Shown here: positions 56,424 to 64,000 of the stretch, piece by piece
Position numbering within the stretch: the first letter of the stretch is position 1
Layout of the letters: each line of letters begins with the position of its first letter
Assembly: GCA_033239005.1 (NCBI GenBank)
Contig: BSQZ01000015.1
Location: 8,089,001 to 8,153,000, forward strand
Origin: Lamellibrachia satsuma
Taxonomy: Eukaryota; Annelida; Polychaeta; Sabellida; Siboglinidae
Direction of reading: 5' to 3'
Length of the DNA stretch: 64,000 nucleotides
Notes under the pieces: model-generated
Told to the model about the DNA's origin: nothing
The model's database searches: none
What the model saw: only the letters and a program-made list of their open reading frames with translations
Program-made: the position numbers and the translations under genes

Positions 56424-57248
56424 ATGGAGGTCATCAAGAGTCAGAAGGGTGGACTCAAGATCATACACGATGGATGTATACCAAGAAGTATGCCCGGAAG
56501 ACAGCCGTCAGATGGGAATGTTCCAACCGTGTTGCATTCTCGTACAAGGCTGCCATCACCACTGACCTTGAGATGAAGACTGTGACCAGTTCTATCCCTC
56601 ACACACATGATCCACATGATATTGCTGTCTCAGCTACCAAGCTACGTACTACCATGAGGGAATGTGCAGGAAGTTCCCGTGGAACCCTCACACAGCTTCT
56701 CAACGATATAACCTCTGACGCTCCTATGGAAGTCCGTGCAGAACTCGGCAACCCAGAGACTATCAAGCAGTCACTGCGTCGTGAGCATGCCAAACACCTA
56801 CCTAAGAATCCAAACTCAGTCGGAGATCTGGTCTTAGAAGATGAGTGGACCAAGACCAGCGACGGAGATCAATTCACGACCTACGACAATGGTGTAGACT
56901 CATCCAACCGGATGCTAGTCTTTGGTACTGATGAGGGACTGCGTCACCTTGCGAGTTCCACTACCTGGTTCCTTTATGGGACATTCAACGTTGCTCCATC
57001 ACTATTCACTCAACTCTATGTGATTCGTGCACCCCTCGGCGACTCTTCTGTCACTTGTGTCTACGGGTTCCTGATCAACAAGAACCAGTCGACATATGAG
57101 GAGTTCCTCTCTGCCATACATGATCAGTGCAACACCCTCGGATTCCAGGCTGACCCCACTACTGTCACCATGGACTTTGAGTTAGCTCCTATGAAGGCTG
57201 TGACATCAATCTTCGGACTCCAGGTCAAGATCCATGGCTGCTTCTACC
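56424..57248 (+). pseudogene. Layer-3 MULE transposase, N-terminal half
   Basis: The start MEVIKSQKGGLKIIHDG aligns with the inner copy's start, with a one-base frameshift near 56475. The frame 56474-57248 then carries a FLYWCH-type zinc region (MYTKKYARKTAVRWEC...HTHDPHD), a linker (NPETIKQSLRREHAKHLPKN) and the MULE core. The first catalytic position reads FLYGTFNVAP, so the expected Asp (inner copy MDGTF) is Tyr. The second Asp is kept (VTMDFELAP). It stops at IHGCFY, where layer 4 inserted. Confidence 0.87.
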
Positions 57249-59500
57249 GGGTTGTGGTCACTTGCCCCCCCCCCGGTCTTTTGCCCCTAGGTCACTTGCC
57301 CCTAGGTCACTTGCCCCTGCGGTCATTTGCCCCTTCCCTTAATGGAAATCTGGTCATTTGCCCCCCTTTTTTTAAAATTATGGTCATGCACTCGTACTCG
57401 TGTTCAATGTACTCAGATTTTACGATTACATTACGAGTACATCTGAGTACTTTTTCAATATGATATTGTGAAAATTATTTAATTTCTTATTATCAAATCA
57501 TTAACAACTACAACAATTTAAAAAAGTATGGTAGCAAATTGTATTACCTGCATATGAATCAAATTAACAAAAATGTGTTATATATGCAGTCATTTGCCCC
57601 TTCCCTTAATGGAAATCTGGTCACATGATATTAATTGCATTTTTTTCAACTATTAGTCTCAACAAAGACTTCAAACAACCCTATTAGCCAGGTTTCTTTT
57701 CATTTAGGTTGATTGCAATTGGAGTACTTCAACAATTAGATTTTAGTCCCTATATAAGTGGTTGATCAAGTCAGTTAGGTCAGATTACTATTACTTATTA
57801 TACCTTATACATGTTACTTTATCATTGATCACTATGGAGATTATTACTAGCATTCGAGGTGGACAGAAGTTATGTTTGGAAGGCCACATGTACACCAAGA
57901 AGGGCATCAACAAGACAACCATACGATGGGAATGTTCCCAGCATAGAACCCGGTCTTGCAAGGGTGCTGTTGTTACTGACTCAGTGATCCAGACAGTCAT
58001 CAAGAAGACGGACCACTGCCATGATGGTGACAAAAACACTGTCAAGGCCACCCAGCTGAAGGAAGAACTGAAGACCAAGGCTGCCACTACTCGCGGTACT
58101 CCAGGCCAGCTAGTATCAGACTCAGCTGTAACCACTACAGCTGACGTACGTGCAGCTCTGGGTGATGTTGATGTCTTGAAGAGAACACTACGACGACAGA
58201 GAGCTAAGAACAATCCAAAGAACCCAACATCTGTCAGTGACCTCATCATTGATGACACTTGGACGACAACTGGAGGGGAAGATCCCAAGCCTTTCCTCTT
58301 CTACGACAATGGTTCCGATGCCAGGAACCGTATGCTCGTCTTCGGTGCCCCCATCGCTCTGGAACACTTAGCCAGATCTGACATCTAGATGATGGATGGA
58401 ACCTTTGACACAGCTCCGCGTATCTTCAAGCAGCTCTATGTCATCCGCGCACCTCTGGACACAGGATCCGTCAGTTGTGTCTATGCACTACTCTCTGACA
58501 AGTCCGAGGACACCTACCAGGAGTTGCTCCGAGCCATCCTGGAGCGTTGTGATGAGTTGGGTTTCCAGCCTGACCCAACCACCGTGATCACTGACTTTGA
58601 GAGGGCAGCCATCAACTCCGTCAAGACCACCTTTGGTGATGATGTACAGGTCCAGGGGTGTTTCTACCACCTGACTCAGGCCACCTGGAGGAAGATCCAA
58701 TCTCTGGGACTGACTACACTCTATAGAGCTGAGGAGAAGATCAGACACTTTGTCGGCATGTTAGATGGACTAGCCTTCCTGCCAGTGAGTGATGTTCCTG
58801 GGGGGATGGAGTACCTCATGGACAACACTCCAGATGGACTTGAAAATCTTGTACGATACTTTGACTCTACCTATGTCACTGGGTCATTTCATCGAATCCA
58901 GGCACCACCCACTGATGATAGTACAGTGCCAGCGGTCAGGATGCGTCACATCGCACCATCCTACTCCCCCACCCTGTGGAACGTACATGATGCAACCATG
59001 GCTGGAGGCTCGCATACTAACAATATGTGTGAAGCCTGGAACAGGGGTTTCAGCACTCTGGTTGGACATTCTCATCCAACCATATGGACCCTGATAGATG
59101 CACTACGTAAGGATTTTGCGGCTGTTGAGGGCACTATGCGACTCAACCAGCTTGGACAACCCCCCGCAAACGTGTACGTCGCACTGCCAAGCAGTTCCAA
59201 GACAGACTGGTCAACATATGCACACAGTTCAGTGCTGGGGATAAGACCATCGCAGATACTCTCCAGAGTCTTGGACACTGTATTCATTTGAAGTAATATC
59301 CTGATATTTGTTATGTTATTATGTGTGATTCAGAATTACATGACATAAAAAAACATCTCTGTGTTTGATTTATATGAATGAAAAAGGGGGCAAAAGACCT
59401 AAGGGGCAAAAGACCTAAGGGGCAAATGACTGGAGGGGCAAAAGACATAGGGGCAAAAGACCTAGGGGCAAAAGACCGGGGGGGCAAATGACCTACACCC
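57249..59500 (+). mobile_element. MULE layer 4 (innermost) with GGTCATTTGCCCCT arrays
   Basis: It begins GGGTTGTGGTCACTTGCCCC (57249) and ends GGGGCAAATGACCTACACCC (59500). Ends are inverted and carry tandem GGTCA-TTGCCCCTA units (about six each side). A perfect 9-bp duplication GCTTCTACC flanks it (57240-57248 and 59501-59509). At 2,252 bp it contains a near-complete transposase and looks like the youngest layer. Confidence 0.92.
57834..59296 (+). pseudogene. Layer-4 MULE transposase, one stop and one frameshift
   Basis: About 487 codons from ATG 57834. Residues 1-65 are a FLYWCH-type zinc finger (RGGQKLCLEGHMYTKK, IRWECSQHRTRSCKGAVVT, DHCHDGD). The MULE DDE core follows: MDGTFDTAP (first Asp), TVITDFERAAINSV (second Asp), GCFYHLTQATWRKIQSLGL (C-x-x-H), NNMCEAWNRGFSTLVGHSHP (Glu), so all three acids are present. 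A single in-frame TAG at 58386-58388 stands directly before MMDGTF where a Trp codon is likely. A frameshift in the C-run near 59160 diverts the last ~45 codons; the original frame ends SLGHCIHLK at TAA 59294-59296. Confidence 0.92.
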
Positions 59501-59509
59501 GCTTCTACC

Positions 59510-60142
59510 ATCTGACGCAGAGTACATGGAGGAAAGTACAGAGTCTGGGCCTCGTCGCTCGCTACCGTGAGGAGGAGGAGGATGTCAAGCACTTCTGTGG
59601 CATGCTTGATGGTCTGGCCTTTCTACCACTTGATGATGTCCTAGAAGGCCTCACCTACCTTCGTGACAACACTCCAGAAGGACTCGAATCACTTATTGAT
59701 TACTTCGACTCTACATGTGTGTCTGGTGGATATCGTCGCATACAGCCATCACCACGTCCAGATGGGTCTGTTCCACCTATTCGTGTATGCTGGATGCCAC
59801 CTACCTATGAGCCTTCCATCTGGAACGTCCATGACATCATCCTGGCTGGAGGCTCTAGAACCTACAACATCAGCAAAGGGTGGAACAATGCCTTCATGAA
59901 GCTTGTTGGTCATGCCCATCCCACTATATGGAGAGCCATTGACAGTCTGCACAAAGATCAAGCCCTGGTCGCAACTGCCTTGCTCTGTGATTGTCGTGGC
60001 GACCCGCCAGCCAAGTGCAGAAGATGGCACACGGTCGACCCTGCAGGCCAAACTGTATAAGCTTTGTTCAGACAGGAGCCAGGATATCAAGACCATTCCT
60101 GAGGTTCTGAGGGGTGTTGGTCACTGTGTTCGATGGAAATAA
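59510..60142 (+). pseudogene. Layer-3 MULE transposase, C-terminal half
   Basis: Continues from 57248 after the inserted element and its duplicated GCTTCTACC (59501-59509): HLTQSTWRKVQSLGLVARYR, FCGMLDGLAFLPLDDV, WNVHDIILAGGSRTYNISKG then WNNAFMKLVGHAHPTIW. The position of the catalytic Glu (CEAWN in the inner copy) is Lys (SKGWN). After a frame change near 60010 the end reads TIPEVLRGVGHCVRWK. Two of three catalytic acids are lost, so this protein would have been inactive even before the insertion, or decayed after it. Confidence 0.85.
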
Positions 60143-60559
60143 CTTTTGATGTGTTTTACACATAGACATTGCAGTTGTGATAGATTTACAAGTAGCCTAC
60201 TTTGATATTTATGTGATTGTGACACTGTGAACTGTATGTTATATGTTATGTTTTCTGAGGGTGTTGGTCATGAGATGTGTTTTACACATAGACATTGCAG
60301 TTGTGATAGATCTACAAGTAAGACTTGTATGAAATGGCAAAATAGTTTTGAATTAAACTGTATGTTAAAATATTTGTTTTTTAATTAAAAAAATATATTC
60401 TTCATGTGAGGGGATTATGTCCTGAGGGGATTATGTCCTGAGGGGATATTGTCCGAGGGGATTATGTCCTGAGGGGATTATGTCTGAGGGGATTATGTCC
60501 ATTTACCAATGGCCCCATATCAGGCCACTTAAGTTCACCTGGCTGGAAGCAGCCAGCCC

Positions 60560-60875
60560 CAAATGTTTACTTTAGACATATTTGCAGAGGCAATCAAGCC
60601 ATGATTAACCACCAACTTATCACCCTTTGACCCAACCCAATTCTATTGTCTAGGTCTTCCCTCTAAATATTGCCCACCTGAATTACCAGCCCACTGGCCA
60701 CTGGCAACTGCCCAGTACCCAGTACCCACCCCAGTTGGTAATTGTATTTTTTAATTGTGTTAACTAGTGTCACTGTTCAGTGTCTACAATTTCCCCAGTA
60801 CTGATTCATTCACACTTGTACTAATTCACACACATCTGAACCTGATCTGTCTCAAGCTAGTGACTGCAGATCTGC
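60560..60875. repeat. Inverted repeat arm L-prime (partner 54815-55045)
   Basis: Complementary partner of 54815-55045, lying between the right end of MULE layer 3 and the right end of hAT layer 2. It includes CAATTCTATTGTCTAGG and ACCTGATCTGTCTCAAGCTA. Confidence 0.7.
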
Positions 60876-61857
60876 TGGAAATGCCACTGGGTGTCAGTGC
60901 CAATGGGTGACATAGTAGTAGCTAGTATTAGCTACTAGCTAGACACTACTAAACAACAACTGACATTAGTATTTCAGTAGTAAACATTATACAATGTTCA
61001 TATATTAGTTTTTATTTAATAAAACAATAAGTCTGTTTTTACAGTTTACTTGTGTTTCATCTTTCTTATAAGATTATAGGTTTATCTTCTCTAAACTTTG
61101 CGGGCCGCGGGCTTACCGATCTATGGGCCAGGTATGGGCCTGAAACTTCCAGGCCGGGCCTGGGCCAAACATTCATGGTCTGGGTCAGGCCTGGGCCTAA
61201 ATTTGTTGTGGGCCTGGGCTTGGCCTGGACTCTAACAGCTAATTGCAGGCCGGGCTTGGGCTCAAATTATAGGCCTGCAGAGGGCACTAGTATACATATT
61301 TAAATGCAAACGTCTAAAGGGGAAACCTAATGATTCAGTATAAAACACTGCATAAGTAACAACTTGGTGCATAGAAATTATGTCTGTAGTTGCCCAGTTT
61401 TGTTAATTTGGTGTTTAAATATAGGAGGAAACCCTACACCTGCAAATCTTCAGCCACAACTTTTCAATCTTTTCAGCTAAAATGAAATATATTTAACAAG
61501 TATCTACAACTTTTAAAATGTAATTAAATGCCCCATAAAGAATTGTCTTGGCATGTATTGTATGAAAAAATCTCTTTCCAACAAAGTAACAAAACACATT
61601 TCTGTTACAAGTCTTGTGATTTTAGAACTGTTTTAAATGTGTAAACGTTTATACCAACACATTATATAATTGTTAATTAATATATAATAATTAATTGTTA
61701 ATTTAGTTTAAATGAAGAATTTGGGAGGTTCATTTAATTTAATTGACCTGAGAAATATCTGAGGTTAATTTAATTTAATTTAATTTGAGAAGTTCTGAGT
61801 TAATTGTAATTTAATTAATTAACTTTGCAGGTTAATTGCTCCATGCCTGGTGTGAAT

Positions 61858-64000
61858 AGTCTAAGTAACAGTCATTTAATGCAAAAAAAATGCAAATTCT
61901 TGTTCAAATGATCAAAAGAATTGACTTCAGTTGTAGTAGTGGATATCCAAAATAGTAAAGATTGTGCGGGTCAGCGCTGATCATGGGCATGACCTCCATC
62001 CTCTCACTGATCACATGATAAAGTTACACAATTTCACCAGAGGTGAAATTCTGGAGTTTTCAGTGTTTCCATTTTCACTTGACTTAATGTTTGATCAAAC
62101 ATTAAGTAATGTAATAGTTTGTCTGATGATTTCTCAAAAAACTACATAATATAAAAGTTGCCAAACAGGCTATGTCACCCGGTTGTTCAAATAAAGAAAT
62201 CGTGGTGACATATTAAAAAAAATATTGTAATAAAGAAATTGTAATACTGCAAACGCCCATATGGGGCTTCTTAACCCACCATAGGAACCTCCGCTAAAAT
62301 TATGCAACTTTTTCAGAGACTAGGTATGTCAACAGTTTCAACATACGGAACGTACCTAAGATAATGAACTAGATCAATCATAGCACATAGATGATATTTA
62401 CCGAAGGGTTTCTTTCCAGATATGGATGTTCGTGAGGTTTGTAATTAATTTGTAGGAAAAGAAGGTTATTAATTTTCACGAATTTTACACAGGTGTCCAT
62501 TTGTCCAGAAATCCAAAGAAACGTTATAATGATAGCCTATGTGAAAACTAACTGTGGTCAGATCAACCGCTCCATGTGAAAATGGAAGATTATATGATGA
62601 TCCGAAGCCGGTCCGAATATAGCGAAAAAGATGTGCTCTCGCTGGCGATTCGCGGAGCCAGTTTGGCGGTTTAAGTTAGGCGCGTTCGTCGAAAGAGGCC
62701 TGTTTGTGAGAGGTAACGTTTCTTTATCAGTATCAGTAAATGGTTTATTTGCGGAATATTATTGTAGATAGCTGTTTCAATATTCAATATGTATGTTGCT
62801 TTATTTGCTGTACTAAAATAAACATTAGACAATTTTGTTATACTCACTATTTCTGTGTGTGATCTAGAGTAGAGAATAGTAATAGTAGTAGCAATGCCGG
62901 AGCTCGTCAGGCGACGCTAGTAGTGCTATGATCGGCAAGTCGAACAAAACGTGTAGGCCCGTTTATAGGGGGTGCCTTTAACGGTCCATAGCAACCGACA
63001 TAGACCACCTATAACAAAAGTGTGCATATGCCTGTAAAGCTGAATAAACGTCCTTTACTATGATGTACACCCTATTTTATTTCTTTAGGTGAAAGTATTT
63101 TGTTTTTTTAAGGTGAAAAATGTCACGATTCTCGCAAATCCGGGATTCACCTTCATTCACGAAAAAAACAATTGTATGTCTTTCATTGATCATTTATTAA
63201 CACAAAAATATATTTTTTTGATTTTGGCTAGGTCTGGCTAGTAATGTACTGTACAACTAAAACAACCCCCTATCACTCACTTTCCACAGATGCCAAGAAG
63301 GTGGTGCCACACCCATGTCAGAATAATAAATTATGTGATGTCCTAGTCCGCTGTTGTTTCAAGTTTGTCTTTCTCGTTGTAGTTGTTGAAATTCTGTAAA
63401 AATCTGCATAATAGTTCGGAGTTAAAACCTTGTAAACAATATTTTCATATACATAATAATGCTAATGACCTATACATGTCAATCACCCTTAGAAATAGAC
63501 ACCAAGTTTTAAAATGTCTCTGTAGGGTATATATTGTTTTTTTTCTTTTTACCAACTGCCAACTATAAATGTGCAACATAAGTGAAAAATAGCACTGTTT
63601 ACATCTTTCTTGCAACCAAAATAATGGATGCACTGGTATGAATAACTCCCACACAGGTTGAGAATATTTAGTACTTCCACAATATGTAAAAAAATTACAT
63701 TAATATTAGTAATTTTTTTAAGCCAGGTACACTTTTAATCAAAATAGAAAAAAAGGTGTTTTGGAAATGTTGACGGGGGGTGTCTTTAAAGTGCTCTAAC
63801 ATGAAAACTAATTAACCTACAGCCACACAACTGATTCCATGATGTATCATAATAATATATCTTTCCAATGATCATCATCCTACATGATACAAATGTCAAA
63901 TATTCATCTTGCATCAGCATGTCTTCAGCTGTGAACATGCTTCTGTAAAGATACATAAAAGTTTGCAGTTTTAAAAAAAATCTTGTAAAATATATTGTTC
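61858..64000. other. No gene seen
   Basis: AT-rich DNA to the window end. 62590-62720 and 62880-63010 are more GC-balanced and could be a non-coding exon, promoter or old repeat, but show no motif I can defend. No long reading frame on either strand. Confidence 0.35.

Larger units (their letters stand above)
55798..60507 (+). mobile_element. MULE layer 3 with GGACATAATCCCCTC arrays
   Basis: Ends 55798-55920 and 60385-60507 are inverted and contain tandem GGACATAATCCCCTCA units (about seven on the left, five on the right). Terminal GAATCCAGGACATAATCCCC pairs with the complement of GGGGATTATGTCCATTTACC. It is flanked by a perfect 9-bp duplication AATGGCCCC (55789-55797 and 60508-60516), the size expected for Mutator-like elements. 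It encodes a MULE transposase that is split by layer 4. Without layer 4 it is about 2.45 kb. Confidence 0.88.
55206..61289. mobile_element. hAT layer 2, GGGCC-rich ends
   Basis: It begins TAGTGTCCTGCACGGGCCGG (55206) and ends with GCAGAGGGCACTA (61289). Both subterminal regions are packed with GGGCCTGGGC / GGCCGGGC motifs in opposite orientation. A perfect 8-bp duplication GTATACAT flanks it (55198-55205 and 61290-61297). Its own sequence, without the MULEs, is about 1.4 kb with no transposase, so it is non-autonomous. Confidence 0.85.
54567..61849. mobile_element. hAT layer 1 (outermost) of a four-deep nest
   Basis: It begins CAGGCATGGGTTAATT (54567) and ends GCTCCATGCCTG (61849). The terminal 9-bp CAGGCATGG is exactly inverted and both subterminal regions are rich in TTAATT. 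It is flanked by GTGTGAAC (54559-54566) and GTGTGAAT (61850-61857), an 8-bp duplication with one mismatch, as hAT elements make. Without the nested layers its own sequence is about 1.2 kb and non-coding. Confidence 0.85.

Noticed and set aside
57762..59291. Calling two adjacent genes split at 58388
   Set aside because: Both parts are in the same frame and form one MULE transposase; a single TAG separates them.

Overview
This window is non-coding-rich animal (metazoan) genomic DNA made almost entirely of transposable-element (TE) remains. It is AT-rich, has no operons or ribosome-binding sites, and every TE coding region recognised is broken or partial. The element mix (hAT/ZBED, MULE, CR1/L2-like and RTE-like LINEs, Ty3/Gypsy, foldback MITEs) and a SINE-like unit ending in a (TCAC)n tail suggest a marine invertebrate, possibly a mollusc. 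That taxon guess is inference only.

Layout. 1-2607: a hAT element with ~100-bp inverted ends holding a decayed ZBED-type transposase. 2.7-9.4 kb: MITEs, a 65-bp minisatellite, two ACCATGGT palindromic MITEs, the N-terminal fragment of a TE-associated Cys-rich protein, and a non-autonomous hAT with an 8-bp target-site duplication (TSD). 9.4-12.6 kb (minus) and 16.0-17.9 kb (plus): two RTE-like LINEs facing away from each other. They flank a C-terminal fragment of the Cys-rich protein and a Gypsy gag-pro-RT fragment. 18.0-19.1 kb: a compact element with identical 148-bp direct terminal repeats. 20.2-24.1 kb and 42.0-46.6 kb: two copies of one CR1-like LINE (ORF1 with an SGNH esterase domain, ORF2 with endonuclease and RT). 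24.4-29.6 kb: exon-like pieces, including two P2X7 ballast-like exons, plus a LINE RT. 29.8-32.3 kb: a Gypsy pol fragment and an L2-like LINE tail. 33.1-39.6 kb: a minus-strand Gypsy-like LTR element whose protease/RT region is missing and replaced by an 853-bp long-inverted-repeat element and other sequence. 47.0-48.8 kb: a second, DUF4371-type hAT transposase. 50.96-52.95 kb: a ~2-kb element with ~300-bp inverted ends.

The standout is 54,559-61,857, a four-deep nest: hAT (54567-61849) containing hAT (55206-61289) containing MULE (55798-60507) containing MULE (57249-59500). Each layer has its own TSD. The innermost MULE sits inside the transposase gene of its homologue, and its own transposase keeps all three catalytic acids, with a single in-frame stop and one frameshift.

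There is no cooperating host gene system here. The best host-gene-like candidates are the P2X7-like exon at 26173-26415, a two-exon unit at 29173-29606 and a minus-strand exon at 26634-26889.
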